A stretch of 64,000 nt of DNA from Chitinophaga pinensis (GCA_945902745.1 CAMDNE010000008.1:1-64000); one strand, 5' to 3'; positions 43,179-52,542 are shown, counted from the stretch's first letter. Notes: generated by a model not told the origin, from the letters alone. Program-made: numbers and translations.

Positions 43179-44276
43179 ATGGCTTTAAAATGTGGTATTG
43201 TTGGACTTCCGAATGTTGGGAAATCAACTCTTTTTAATTGTTTATCAAACGCGAAAGCGCAATCTGCGAACTTTCCTTTTTGTACGATAGAACCGAACAT
43301 CGGAACAATCTCAGTTCCTGATCCAAGATTGGAAGTGTTAGAAGGAATTGCGAATCCACAAAAAGTATTGCCTACTACAATGGAAATTGTTGATATCGCT
43401 GGTTTAGTGAAAGGTGCATCGAAAGGTGAAGGGTTAGGAAATCAGTTTTTAGCGAATATTCGTGAAACAGACGCTATTATCCACGTTATCAGATGTTTTG
43501 ATGATGGGAATATTATCCACGTTGATGGTGATGTAAATCCTATTCGTGACAAAGAAATCATTGATATCGAATTGCAATTAAAGGATTTAGATACCATCGA
43601 AAAGAAAATTTCTTCTTTAGCGCGCGTACTAAAAACTGGCGACAAAGATCTTTTAAAAGAAAATGAAATCGCGCATAAAATCAAAGAAGGTTTAGAGCAA
43701 GGAAAATCTGTTCGAGCCTTGGAATTTGATGAAAAAGAAATAGAATTCGTGAAAAAGTTCCAATTGATTACGGGAAAACCTGTTCTTTACCTGTGTAATG
43801 TTGACGAAGCATCAGTGAAAACTGGAAATGCGTATGTTGATTTAGTGAAAGCAGCAGTGAAAGACGAAAATGCGGAAGTTTTAGTAATTGGTGCAAAAAT
43901 CGAATCAGATATTACAGAATTGGAGACGTATGAAGAACGTCAAATGTTCTTGGATGAATTAGAATTGGATGAACCAGGCGTTAACCGTTTGATTCGTTCA
44001 GCATATTCATTACTAGATCTGCAAACGTATTTTACAGTAGGAGTGAAAGAAGTTAGAGCTTGGACAATCACAAAAGGAATGACTGCACCTCAAGCAGCAG
44101 GTGTTATTCATACCGATTTTGAAAAAGGATTTATCCGTGCTGAAGTAATGAAATACACTGATTTTACTACACTTGGATCTGAAAATGCAGTAAAAGAAGC
44201 AGGAAAGTTTAAAGTAGAAGGAAAAGAATATGTCGTGGAAGATGGTGATATCATGCACTTCCGTTTTAATGTTTAA
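43179..44276 (+). CDS. ychF: Redox-regulated ATPase YchF (Obg-family)
   Basis: Start 43179 gives 365 residues beginning MALKCGIVGLPNVGKST; an in-frame ATG at 43146 would place the promoter inside the gene. G1 is GLPNVGKST, switch II is DIAGLVKGASKGEGLGN, and the G4 position reads NVDE, the change that gives YchF its ATP preference. A coiled-coil segment (about 130-200) and the TGS domain (TYFTVGVKEVRAWTI to DGDIMHFRFNV) complete the normal layout. YchF binds ribosomes and influences translation and stress tolerance. It is divergent from the membrane protein gene. Confidence 0.96.
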   Translation: MALKCGIVGLPNVGKSTLFNCLSNAKAQSANFPFCTIEPNIGTISVPDPRLEVLEGIANPQKVLPTTMEIVDIAGLVKGASKGEGLGNQFLANIRETDAIIHVIRCFDDGNIIHVDGDVNPIRDKEIIDIELQLKDLDTIEKKISSLARVLKTGDKDLLKENEIAHKIKEGLEQGKSVRALEFDEKEIEFVKKFQLITGKPVLYLCNVDEASVKTGNAYVDLVKAAVKDENAEVLVIGAKIESDITELETYEERQMFLDELELDEPGVNRLIRSAYSLLDLQTYFTVGVKEVRAWTITKGMTAPQAAGVIHTDFEKGFIRAEVMKYTDFTTLGSENAVKEAGKFKVEGKEYVVEDGDIMHFRFNV

Positions 44277-44290
44277 CACTGAATTCAATA

Positions 44291-44320
44291 TTCGGTCACA
44301 GAGCTTGTCGAGGTGCCGAA
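44291..44320. repeat. Imperfect palindrome between ychF and the fumarylacetoacetase gene
   Basis: TTCGGTCACAGAGC and TTGTCGAGGTGCCGAA form an imperfect inverted repeat 14 bp after the ychF stop. It resembles short palindromic intergenic repeats (with a CACTGAGCTTGTCGAAGTG-like core) seen in many genomes. It could also help end ychF transcription, but no strong T-run follows. Confidence 0.55.
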
Positions 44321-44345
44321 TTTTGAAATAAATTAATTATAAAAT

Positions 44346-45620
44346 ATGAGCATTTCAGCAAATAATCCTTCATTGAAGTCGTGGGTTGAAGTCCCAACGA
44401 ATTCAGATTTTTCTATCCAAAATTTACCTTTTGGAATTATCAAAACGCCTAATTTAACGTCAAGAGTTGCAGTTAGAATAGGGGATAAAGTGTTGGATTT
44501 AAAAACGTTATTTGTTTTGGGTTATCTTGAGAATTTACCATACGAATTAGGTGATTTCGACAGTGAGTACTTGAACAAAATGATGAAAAGAGGGAAGAAG
44601 GCAACACGTGATTTACGTAACCGGATTTCTAAATTGTTGGATGTTAATCAAGCTGATTTGCAAAAAAATCAACACCACGTTGACCAAGTTTTATTGGCTG
44701 TTGAAAGCGTTGAAATGTGCATGCCAATTCAAATTGGAGATTATACTGATTTCTATTCTTCAAAGGAACATGCGACAAATGTTGGCGTAATGTTTAGAGA
44801 TCCTGCCAATGCATTATTGCCAAATTGGTTGTGGATTCCAGTTGGATACCACGGAAGAGCTAGTTCTGTTGTGCTTTCTGGACAAGCGATTTATCGTCCA
44901 AAAGGTCAAGTGAAACCTGTTGAAACTGAAGATCCAATTTTTGCTCCTTCAAGCCAATTGGATTTTGAATTAGAAATGGGATTCTTTACCTATGATGGAA
45001 AACCTCTTGGTGATTCAATTTCAACAGCTGAAGCGGAAGAATATATCTTCGGAATGTGTTTGTTCAACGATTGGTCAGCGAGAGATATTCAAAAATGGGA
45101 ATACATTCCGTTAGGGCCATTTTTAGCGAAAAACTTTGCATCGTCAATTTCGGCTTGGATTGTAACATTGGATGCAATGGAACCTTTTAAAGTTGAATCT
45201 CCTGAGCAAACGCCAGAAGTGCTATCGTATTTAAAATTTGATGGTTTAAAATCATATGATATCAATTTAGAGGTAGCGATTGAACCTGAAAATGCACAAG
45301 AAACGGTTATCAGTCGTTCAAATTTCAAATACATGTATTGGAATATGGCGCAACAATTAGCGCATCATACTGTAAACGGTTGTAATGTTAGAAGTGGTGA
45401 TTTAATGGGTTCTGGAACGATTTCTGGTCCAACAGAAGATTCTTATGGTTCTATGTTAGAATTAGCTTGGAAAGGTACAAAACCATTGAAAATGAATGAT
45501 GGAACTGAGCGTAAATTCATCTTGGACAAAGACACTGTCATTATGAGAGGATACAGTGAACAGAATGGCGTTCGTGTTGGTTTTGGAGAAGTTTCAACCA
45601 AAGTTCTTCCAGCAAAATGA
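44346..45620 (+). CDS. fahA: Fumarylacetoacetase
   Basis: The 424-residue protein has the small N-terminal FAH domain and the catalytic FAH fold. YTDFYSSKEHATNVGVMFR holds an active-site Asp/His segment. GYHGRASSVVLSG, LDFELEMGFF and FGMCLFNDWSARDIQKWEYIPLGPFLAKNFA carry the metal-binding acidic residues. NVRSGDLMGSGTISGPTEDSYGSMLEL is the last family motif. The enzyme hydrolyses fumarylacetoacetate to fumarate and acetoacetate at the end of tyrosine breakdown. No other tyrosine-pathway gene is in the window. Confidence 0.95.
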   Translation: MSISANNPSLKSWVEVPTNSDFSIQNLPFGIIKTPNLTSRVAVRIGDKVLDLKTLFVLGYLENLPYELGDFDSEYLNKMMKRGKKATRDLRNRISKLLDVNQADLQKNQHHVDQVLLAVESVEMCMPIQIGDYTDFYSSKEHATNVGVMFRDPANALLPNWLWIPVGYHGRASSVVLSGQAIYRPKGQVKPVETEDPIFAPSSQLDFELEMGFFTYDGKPLGDSISTAEAEEYIFGMCLFNDWSARDIQKWEYIPLGPFLAKNFASSISAWIVTLDAMEPFKVESPEQTPEVLSYLKFDGLKSYDINLEVAIEPENAQETVISRSNFKYMYWNMAQQLAHHTVNGCNVRSGDLMGSGTISGPTEDSYGSMLELAWKGTKPLKMNDGTERKFILDKDTVIMRGYSEQNGVRVGFGEVSTKVLPAK

Positions 45621-45747
45621 AATTTAAACTGATCAATGCAATGTAATCCAAATAACCCATGAGTAGTTCATTATTCACCGATTACATCTTTCGGAGAACT
45701 AAAATTGGAATTTAGTAAATAACTACAGAGGAGTTCAATATTAGTAA

Positions 45748-45825
45748 CGACGGATGAAATCCGTCGAGAACCAATGATCGAAATTTAGTTTTGGCGTGTG
45801 TTTTTGATTAAAAACCATGACAAAA
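45748..45825. repeat. Dispersed two-hairpin (REP-like) element, copy 2
   Basis: Hairpin I is CGACGGAT-GAA-ATCCGTCG (45748-45766) and hairpin II (45789-45825) is TTTTGGCGTG...CATGACAAAA. They are separated by 22 nt exactly as in copy 1 at 38390-38466. Relative to copy 1, two adjacent base pairs of stem I differ with both partners changed, so pairing is kept. The rest of the 45621-45877 gap has no recognised feature. Confidence 0.8.
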
Positions 45826-45877
45826 CTAACCTAATGGAAACTGAATGAAAAGTAAAAAACGGATTAAACAATAATAA

Positions 45878-48118
45878 ATGTCAGAGAAACAACATGTATT
45901 TTCAGAAATAGACATTGAACGCGAACGGAAAGAAATTCTGAATGCTTTCAAAGGGCTATTGCGTGCGACAAAAGATCGTTCACGTGAAGATACACGCATG
46001 ATTCGAAAAGCATTTGATGTCGCAGTAGATGCGCACAAAGACATGCGACGAAAGTCTGGCGAACCATATATTTATCATCCAATTGCTGTTGCACGTATTT
46101 GTGCAGAAGAAATGGGACTTGGTGCTACTGCCATTACGTGTGCATTATTGCATGATACGGTTGAAGATACGCACATCACTTTACAAGATGTCGAAGATTT
46201 ATTTGGAGCAAAAGTTCGTTTAATCATTGATGGTTTGACGAAAATTCCAGAAGTTTTTGACGAAAATGCTTCTATTCAAGCTGAGAATTTCAGGAAAATG
46301 ATTTTAACTATTTCGGATGACATTCGAGTAGTATTAATCAAATTGGCTGATCGTTTGCACAACATGCGAACACTTGGGAGCATGCGCGCTGACAAGCAGT
46401 TGAAAATTGCTTCTGAAACGAAATTTTTATATGCTCCTTTAGCTCATCGATTGGGATTGTATTCCATCAAAAGTGAATTGGAAGATTTGGCAATGATGTA
46501 CAGTGAACCTGAAGTCTATGCGAAGATAGATTCAGCATTGAAATCGACCAAGGATGTTAGAAATAGGTTTATTCGTCAGTTTTCACAGCCAATAAAAGAA
46601 GCATTATTACACGAAGGATATATTTTTGACATCAAAGCACGTACAAAATCAATATCGTCAATTTGGCGTAAAATGAATACCAAAGGTGTTCCTTTTGAAG
46701 AAGTGTACGATGTTTTTGCCGTTCGAATTATTGTTGAAACGCCAGCTGAACTCGAAAAACCAGATTGTTGGAGAATTTATAGTATCGTGACTGATTTCTA
46801 TCAACCGAGTCCAGATCGTTTGCGCGACTGGATATCAACTCCTCGTGCAAATGGCTATGAATCGTTGCACACGACCGTAATGTCGCCGCAAGGAAAGTGG
46901 GTGGAAGTGCAAATTCGTTCGAAAAGAATGGACGAAATTGCAGAAAAAGGATTAGCAGCGCATTATAAATACAAAGAATCTAATTCCGAAGAAAGTAAGT
47001 TTGACCGTTGGATTACAGAAATTCGAGATTTGTTAGAAAATCCAGATTCAAACGCAATGGATTTTGTCAATGAATTCAAAGCGAATCTTTTTGTTGATGA
47101 AATCTATGTCTTCACCCCAAAAGGTGAATTACGAGTTTTACCAAATGGTTCTACAATTCTCGATTTCGCATACGATATTCATACCGATATAGGTGATAAA
47201 TGCATTGGTGCGAAAGTGAACAATCGTTTGGTTCCCTTGAGTTATCAATTACTCAACGGAGATCAATTAGAAATTATCACTTCGTCCAAACAAAAACCGC
47301 ATGAAGATTGGTTGCGTTTTGTTTTTTCAGCACGTGCGAAGCAGAAAATAAAATCTTCTTTGAATGAAGGTCGCAAGGCAATTGCATTGGATGGAAAGGA
47401 GATTTTGGAAAGAAAATTCAAGCAACACAATATTCGTTTTACTTCTGAAAATATCACGTTTTTAGAATCTTATTTTGGAATGCCTTCTGGTACCGAATTG
47501 TATTTTAGAATTGCAAAAGGTAAAATTGATTTATCGAAATTACGTGATATTGAGAATGTTCACGGAATTCTTCAATTAGAAAAAAAGGGAAAAACAATTC
47601 CGAAAGACCGTCACGAGAAAGTGGTGAATTCCAAAATAAACAAAAAGGAAGATACGATTATTATTGGTGAGGATTTTAAAAATATTCAATACCAAATAGC
47701 AAAATGTTGCAACCCGATTCCTGGTGATGAGGTTTTTGGTTTTATCACAATCAGTGAAGGTGTAAAGATCCACCGAAATAATTGTCCGAATGCTGAGCAC
47801 CTGATGTCCAAAATGGAATACCGATGTATCAAAGCACGCTGGAAATCACAAGAATTAGTGGAGCGTGTTGCAGCAATCCTCATCAAAGGAATTGACAGTC
47901 TAGGACTAGTAAATAAATTGACTGAAATTATTTCTACCCAACACAATGTCAACATGAAATCTATTTCGTTCGAAACGGATGATGGCATTTTTGAAGGTAG
48001 AATCAAGGTGCTAGTATACGATACCGAACATTTAGAACAATTAATGAGTAAGTTCGAACAAGTGGAAGGTGTGCAACGTGTCACGAGATGGGACATGGAT
48101 GTGAATGAGACGCATTGA
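45878..48118 (+). CDS. Bifunctional (p)ppGpp synthetase/hydrolase, RelA/SpoT family
   Basis: The 746-residue protein has the full long-RSH layout. The HD hydrolase domain has HDTVEDT (92-98) and LADRLHNMRTL, so hydrolase residues appear intact. The synthetase domain has DVFAVRIIV and STPRANGYESLHTTV. The TGS domain follows (YVFTPKGELRVLPNGSTILDFAYDIH), then a Cys-containing zinc-finger-type region (IAKCCNPIPGDEVFGFIT) and a C-terminal ACT domain. It makes and degrades (p)ppGpp in the stringent response. Both motif sets being intact suggests a bifunctional Rel/SpoT enzyme. It stands alone, convergent with the ostA-like gene. Confidence 0.95.
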   Translation: MSEKQHVFSEIDIERERKEILNAFKGLLRATKDRSREDTRMIRKAFDVAVDAHKDMRRKSGEPYIYHPIAVARICAEEMGLGATAITCALLHDTVEDTHITLQDVEDLFGAKVRLIIDGLTKIPEVFDENASIQAENFRKMILTISDDIRVVLIKLADRLHNMRTLGSMRADKQLKIASETKFLYAPLAHRLGLYSIKSELEDLAMMYSEPEVYAKIDSALKSTKDVRNRFIRQFSQPIKEALLHEGYIFDIKARTKSISSIWRKMNTKGVPFEEVYDVFAVRIIVETPAELEKPDCWRIYSIVTDFYQPSPDRLRDWISTPRANGYESLHTTVMSPQGKWVEVQIRSKRMDEIAEKGLAAHYKYKESNSEESKFDRWITEIRDLLENPDSNAMDFVNEFKANLFVDEIYVFTPKGELRVLPNGSTILDFAYDIHTDIGDKCIGAKVNNRLVPLSYQLLNGDQLEIITSSKQKPHEDWLRFVFSARAKQKIKSSLNEGRKAIALDGKEILERKFKQHNIRFTSENITFLESYFGMPSGTELYFRIAKGKIDLSKLRDIENVHGILQLEKKGKTIPKDRHEKVVNSKINKKEDTIIIGEDFKNIQYQIAKCCNPIPGDEVFGFITISEGVKIHRNNCPNAEHLMSKMEYRCIKARWKSQELVERVAAILIKGIDSLGLVNKLTEIISTQHNVNMKSISFETDDGIFEGRIKVLVYDTEHLEQLMSKFEQVEGVQRVTRWDMDVNETH

Positions 48119-48160
48119 CATAAGCTGCTAAGCTGCAGTTGCACTGCTGCTTAAATTCCC

Positions 48161-49699
48161 CTACCTCAACAACTCTTCCCACGTTTTCGGTCGTATCATC
48201 TCATTCCATTTAAAACCAGGAATAAATTGTTCCTCGACCTTGATTTGGTTCATTGGATAAAACACACCATCTGGTTTGTCGAAATAGGTAATTCCAGAAA
48301 TTTCACCGCTGTCAAGATAGATTTTTAACATACTTGCATATAAGCGATTCATTCCCAATCTTTTTATCACAAGTGAAGAATCTGTTTTCGTTTCTTCTTC
48401 TGGAAAGAATAGAGTTTTAGCGTTACCGTTTACATCTGATCGAATCAACTCATTGTCTTTGAAAAAGGAAGTGATTTCTTTCCCTGCGATTTGATTGTAG
48501 TATTTTCCTGAATCTATTTCCATAACTACCGAAGCATTGTCAGAAATAAGAATTTTTTCTATCAAGGAATCATTCAAGAAAACGTCCATTTTGCCACCTT
48601 TCAATTCTGCGTTCTGCGACCAGACAATTGGATCTTTGTACAATTCCATTTTGCCGCTAGATTGATCATAAACAATACTATCGCAAACTGATTGAATAGC
48701 AGAATTGTACATTTTCACGTTGTTATAGCCTTTTGAATAAAGAACTTTTCCCAAGGTGTCATTTTGATTGTACAAGGTATCCGCATGAATGTAAATTGTG
48801 TCTTTTTCTTGAATTTTCACAGCTAATGCATGACCTGTGATAAACGAATAGAACTCTTTTTCAGAGTATTTGGCATAATCCCCATGAAATTCCATTGCTT
48901 GACTTGTGTCTTTGAAATACACATTTCCTTTACCGATAGAGAGTCCCAATTTCGGTTGATATAAAAGTGTATCACCTTTTATGGTCTTACTTTCTTCAAT
49001 GATACTTGCATTTTTCAACAAACTTCCTTCTTCTGTTTCAATGTTGTACCAACCTTTCTCGCAGTACATATTTGTTTTGCCTTTTTTAATTTTTGTTGGA
49101 CCAAAAAAGTAAGTTGTTTGCTTTGCGTAAATGTATTGCAACGTATCCGTGGTCATTGTCAAATCATCGTTTTTGTAATTCACTTTCCCACTGAAGAAAA
49201 AACTGCGTGATTCGGGATAGAAATACCCAATTCGACTGGTCAAAACTTCATTGGATACAATGCTTTCTACTTTTCCACCATGACGGTAAATTCCTTGGCT
49301 TTTTTTAGCGTCGTACTCTAATGTGTCAGTGGTGAGCTTATATTCCAAATCTCGCACGCGCACATGTCCCCACAATTTGGCTTTTTTAGTTTTTCCATTG
49401 TAATAAAGGGAATCGCAAAATAAATTGATATCATCTTTTGTGATATGCACATTTCCGTAAGCTCGAACTTCTTGCGTTTTATCGAAATAATGCGCAGAAT
49501 CGCAATACATGGTGTTTCCTTGATAGATAAAACTTACAGAACCAACTAATCGGTGAGCGCCAGTTTTTTCGTTGTAACCCAATTTATCTGCACCAGGCAA
49601 TAATTCAAGAACATTCTTTTGCGACCAACTAAATTGTGGTGACAAAAAAATTGCGCCTGTAACAAGCGCAATTTTAAGTATGTTTTTGAATTTGATCAA
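48161..49699 (-). CDS. OstA-like (LptA/LptD N-terminal type) protein
   Basis: The 512-residue protein has a signal peptide ending near FSWSQ and repeated beta-strand units. These include TMYCDSAHYFDKTQEVRAYGNVHI, NLFCDSLYYNGKTKKAKLWGHV and LTTDTLEYDAKKSQGIYRHGGKV. This repetition is the OstA/LptA beta-jellyroll that carries lipopolysaccharide across the periplasm. It lacks the LptD beta-barrel. In Bacteroidota such OstA-like proteins are thought to be part of the LPS bridge, but the exact role is inference. It is the last gene of a fur-STAS-purA-ostA operon, 5 bp after the purA stop. Confidence 0.88.
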   Translation of the reverse strand: MIKFKNILKIALVTGAIFLSPQFSWSQKNVLELLPGADKLGYNEKTGAHRLVGSVSFIYQGNTMYCDSAHYFDKTQEVRAYGNVHITKDDINLFCDSLYYNGKTKKAKLWGHVRVRDLEYKLTTDTLEYDAKKSQGIYRHGGKVESIVSNEVLTSRIGYFYPESRSFFFSGKVNYKNDDLTMTTDTLQYIYAKQTTYFFGPTKIKKGKTNMYCEKGWYNIETEEGSLLKNASIIEESKTIKGDTLLYQPKLGLSIGKGNVYFKDTSQAMEFHGDYAKYSEKEFYSFITGHALAVKIQEKDTIYIHADTLYNQNDTLGKVLYSKGYNNVKMYNSAIQSVCDSIVYDQSSGKMELYKDPIVWSQNAELKGGKMDVFLNDSLIEKILISDNASVVMEIDSGKYYNQIAGKEITSFFKDNELIRSDVNGNAKTLFFPEEETKTDSSLVIKRLGMNRLYASMLKIYLDSGEISGITYFDKPDGVFYPMNQIKVEEQFIPGFKWNEMIRPKTWEELLR

Positions 49700-49704
49700 T
49701 CCGG

Positions 49705-50976
49705 TTATTTATTGCTTAAAGTTTGTGTTCTGTCAGGTCCAACTGAAACGACCGTAATCGGAACCTCCAATTTTTGTTCCAAATACTTCACATAGTTTTT
49801 TAAAGCTTGTGGAGCATCAGCATAATTTCTCAATTCCGTTAAATCTGTGTTCCATCCTTCGATTTCTTCATAGACAGGAACTAAGTCAACGCCATCAACA
49901 TCAAATGGGAAATAATCTACTTTTTCACCATCAATAATATAATGCGTACAGACTTTTATTTTGTCAAAACAGCTTAAAATATCTGCTTTCATCATGGATA
50001 ATTCTGTAACACCATTGATCATGATTGCATATTTCAACTGTGGAATATCATTCCATCCGCAACGACGTGGACGTCCAGTTGTAGCTCCAAATTCACGTCC
50101 TTCTTGACGAATTAATTCACCAACTTCATCGTCCAATTCAGTAGGGAAAGGGCCACTACCAACACGTGTACAATACGCTTTGAAAATCCCGATAACATTT
50201 CCAATTTTAGTTGGAGCAATTCCTAAACCAGTGCACGTTCCAGCAGTTACCGTATTTGAAGATGTAACAAAAGGATACGTTCCAAAATCAATGTCTAACA
50301 TCGTGCCTTGAGCGCCTTCTGCTAAAACTTTTTTACCGTTTTTAATTGCATCATTCAAGTAATGTTCACTGTCAACAGCAGTTAAGCTTTTCAATACTTC
50401 AATTCCTTCCATCCAAGGACCTTCCAATTCAGATAAGTTGTATTCAAAACCTTCGTAATGTTTCAGGATTCCAACGTGTTTTTCAACTAAAGCATCGTAT
50501 TTTTCCTTGAAATTGGACATGTAAATATCTCCAACTCGTAAACCGTTACGACCCGTTTTATCCATATAAGTAGGACCAATACCTTTTAGAGTCGACCCAA
50601 TTTTATTCTTTCCTTTAGCTGTTTCAGATGCAGCATCCAATAAACGATGCGTAGGTAAAATTAAATGAGCTTTCTTTGAAATAAGTAAACGCGCTTTAAA
50701 ATCAATATTGAAAGGCGCTAATTTTTCTAATTCCTTTTGGAAAATAACGGGATCAATGACAACACCATTTCCAACCAAGTTCATTACACCTTCTCTAAAA
50801 ATCCCTGAAGGAATTGTATGCAGAACATGTTTAATACCTTCAAATTCTAAAGTATGACCAGCATTTGGACCACCTTGAAAACGGGCAATAATGTCATATT
50901 GTGGAGTTAATACATCAACGATTTTCCCTTTTCCTTCGTCACCCCATTGTAACCCCAATAATACATCTACTTTCAT
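49705..50976 (-). CDS. purA: Adenylosuccinate synthetase
   Basis: The 423-residue enzyme of AMP synthesis has the GTP/IMP-binding loop WGDEGKGKI (11-19), GGPNAGHT, GIGPTYMDKTGRNGLRVGD, EGAQGTMLDIDFGTYPFVTSSN and TGRPRRCGWNDI. It joins IMP and aspartate using GTP. Only 3 bp separate its start from the end of the STAS gene, and 5 bp separate its stop from the ostA-like gene, indicating one transcript. Confidence 0.96.
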   Translation of the reverse strand: MKVDVLLGLQWGDEGKGKIVDVLTPQYDIIARFQGGPNAGHTLEFEGIKHVLHTIPSGIFREGVMNLVGNGVVIDPVIFQKELEKLAPFNIDFKARLLISKKAHLILPTHRLLDAASETAKGKNKIGSTLKGIGPTYMDKTGRNGLRVGDIYMSNFKEKYDALVEKHVGILKHYEGFEYNLSELEGPWMEGIEVLKSLTAVDSEHYLNDAIKNGKKVLAEGAQGTMLDIDFGTYPFVTSSNTVTAGTCTGLGIAPTKIGNVIGIFKAYCTRVGSGPFPTELDDEVGELIRQEGREFGATTGRPRRCGWNDIPQLKYAIMINGVTELSMMKADILSCFDKIKVCTHYIIDGEKVDYFPFDVDGVDLVPVYEEIEGWNTDLTELRNYADAPQALKNYVKYLEQKLEVPITVVSVGPDRTQTLSNK

Positions 50977-50979
50977 TAC

Positions 50980-51327
50980 TTATTGCTTAAAATGATTGAT
51001 TGCATCTGATGTCGATGAATAAATTGAAAATATTTCATTTATTTTCCCGATTTCAAATAGTGTTTTTACATTTCCCTTAACCGAACATAAAACCAAATCA
51101 CCGCAATTAATGCGTGAACGTGTCAATGAACGAATGATAAAATTTATTCCAGATGAATTGATATGCGTTAATTCATCAAAATCAAATATCCAGTTGGTTG
51201 TTTTTTCTAATGTTTGAGTTCCAATTTCCGTATTGAGTTTATCAAGATGGCTATCGGTTAAGATTTTCCCCTTGAACGATACAACAGCAATGCCGCCACT
51301 AATAGCTATTTTGAAATCTAAACTCAC
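50980..51327 (-). CDS. STAS-domain protein (anti-sigma-factor antagonist type)
   Basis: The 115-residue protein is a single STAS fold: beta strands IAISGGIAVVSFKGKI, then WIFDFDELTHINSSGINFIIRSL. The Ser in INSSG is at the position phosphorylated in SpoIIAA-type antagonists, though the usual Asp before it is Asn here. The C-terminal helix is TLFEIGKINEIFSIYSS. No anti-sigma kinase or PP2C phosphatase is adjacent, so the partner is unknown. It sits between fur and purA with 3-bp gaps on both sides. Confidence 0.88.
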   Translation of the reverse strand: MSLDFKIAISGGIAVVSFKGKILTDSHLDKLNTEIGTQTLEKTTNWIFDFDELTHINSSGINFIIRSLTRSRINCGDLVLCSVKGNVKTLFEIGKINEIFSIYSSTSDAINHFKQ

Positions 51328-51330
51328 TGA

Positions 51331-51783
51331 TTAAGAATTGGATTTTTTCTCATTCTTTACACCGTAGAAATACAAAGAATGATGTTGAATTTTCATGTCA
51401 AATATTTCTTCTATCGAAGCTTGAATATTCTGAATCCGTGGATCACAAAATTCAATTACCTCACCTGTATCGGTGCAAATCACATGGTCATGCTGCTTCG
51501 ATCCATGAGATTTTTCAAATTGTGCGATGTTTTTTCCAAATTGATGTTTACAGACTAAATTGCAAGCCAATAATAATTCAATAGTATTATAAAGTGTAGC
51601 ACGAGAAACCCTGTAATTTTGGTTTTTCATTTTTATATACAAGGATTCAACATCAAAGTGACCTTGATAAGCATAAATTTCTGCGAGTATAGCAAAGCGT
51701 TCAGGAGTTTTACGATGCCCGTTTTGCTCTAGGTAAGCAGAAAAAATATTTTTTACAGTTGTCTGTAATTCCTGACTTGACAT
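51331..51783 (-). CDS. Fur-family transcriptional regulator
   Basis: The 150-residue protein has a winged-helix DNA-binding domain ([48 protein letters not shown]). A C-terminal dimer domain has His-rich metal site [11 protein letters not shown]. Both structural-zinc CxxC pairs of classic Fur are missing: the first reads CTDT and the C-terminus ([11 protein letters not shown]) has no Cys. Whether it senses iron, zinc or peroxide cannot be read. A TAAATTTG -7-like box (51804-51811) lies 20 bp upstream. It heads the STAS-purA-ostA operon. Confidence 0.9.
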   Translation of the reverse strand: MSSQELQTTVKNIFSAYLEQNGHRKTPERFAILAEIYAYQGHFDVESLYIKMKNQNYRVSRATLYNTIELLLACNLVCKHQFGKNIAQFEKSHGSKQHDHVICTDTGEVIEFCDPRIQNIQASIEEIFDMKIQHHSLYFYGVKNEKKSNS

Positions 51784-51803
51784 AATTTCTTAGCGGAAAA
51801 GGT

Positions 51804-51811
51804 CAAATTTA
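51804..51811 (-). promoter_or_regulatory. Candidate -7 box of the fur operon
   Basis: The minus strand reads TAAATTTG 20 bp before the fur ATG. No TTG at the expected distance was found. Confidence 0.35.
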
Positions 51812-51860
51812 GTTATTTATTTTGGTTCCGTTTCGTTCGAATTATGTTGTTTTAATTTCG

Positions 51861-51895
51861 TTTATCAACATAATTTAAAGAATAGTGTTGATAAA
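51861..51895. other. Perfect 10-bp inverted repeat after gmhA
   Basis: TTTATCAACA (51861-51870) and TGTTGATAAA (51886-51895) are exact inverted copies with a 15-nt spacer, 2 bp past the gmhA stop. It could end gmhA transcription or bind a regulator upstream of fur. There is no long T-run. Confidence 0.6.
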
Positions 51896-51897
51896 TG

Positions 51898-52470
51898 CTA
51901 ATCAACCTTCTTTTCAATATAATCTATCAAGGAATGTATAACTTTAATATGAATTTCTTGCGCACGATCAGCATAATCAGAATAAGGAGCGCGTATTTCA
52001 ACATCGCATGAATTTGCCATTTCTCCACCCGTTTTACCAGTGAGTCCAATCACTGTTAATCCATTTGCTTTTGCAACTTTGATGGCTTCAAGTATATTTT
52101 TAGAATTACCTGAAGTTGAAATTGCTAAAAGAACATCTCCTTTGCGTCCAACCGCTTCTAAATAACGCGAAAAAACAAAATCATACCCGAAATCATTGGC
52201 GACACAGCTCATGTGACTTGCATCTGAAATAGAAATTGCGGCAATGGCTTTTCTATTTTCCCGATATCTTCCTGTGAGTTCTTCTGCAAAATGCATGGCG
52301 TCACACAAAGACCCACCGTTTCCGCAGCTTATGATTTTTCCACCTTCATTGATAGAATCAACCATAATTTGACCCGCTTTTTGAATAAGTGAGATATTCG
52401 CAGGTGTGTTAAATTTTTGCAAAATTTCCGCTGCTTCGAAAAAATGGTCTGCTATTTGTTTTGTGCTCAT
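51898..52470 (-). CDS. gmhA: D-sedoheptulose-7-phosphate isomerase (SIS domain)
   Basis: Start 52470 gives 190 residues beginning [17 protein letters not shown]; the longer frame adds an unconserved leader. [23 protein letters not shown] and [15 protein letters not shown] are SIS-fold phosphate-sugar binding motifs. [22 protein letters not shown] is the GmhA C-terminal block. It makes D-glycero-D-manno-heptose-7-phosphate for LPS core heptose. It is divergent from a small secreted-protein gene, and a TATTTTTG -7-like box lies at 52486-52493. Confidence 0.93.
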   Translation of the reverse strand: MSTKQIADHFFEAAEILQKFNTPANISLIQKAGQIMVDSINEGGKIISCGNGGSLCDAMHFAEELTGRYRENRKAIAAISISDASHMSCVANDFGYDFVFSRYLEAVGRKGDVLLAISTSGNSKNILEAIKVAKANGLTVIGLTGKTGGEMANSCDVEIRAPYSDYADRAQEIHIKVIHSLIDYIEKKVD

Positions 52471-52510
52471 CGCTTTGAATTTTGTCAAAAATAAATAAAT
52501 TAGACACGAC

Positions 52511-52542
52511 TTGGTAAAATTCATTCAAACTTGTTATATTTG
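52511..52542 (+). promoter_or_regulatory. Promoter of the small secreted-protein gene
   Basis: TTG (52511-52513), a 21-nt spacer and TATATTTG (52535-52542) match the Bacteroidota -33/-7 pattern, 33 bp before the ATG at 52576. Confidence 0.65.

Noticed and set aside
47686-48144. 152-residue minus-strand frame at the end of the RelA/SpoT gene
   Set aside because: It is antisense to the conserved ACT region and Ser/Cys-rich without domain similarity.
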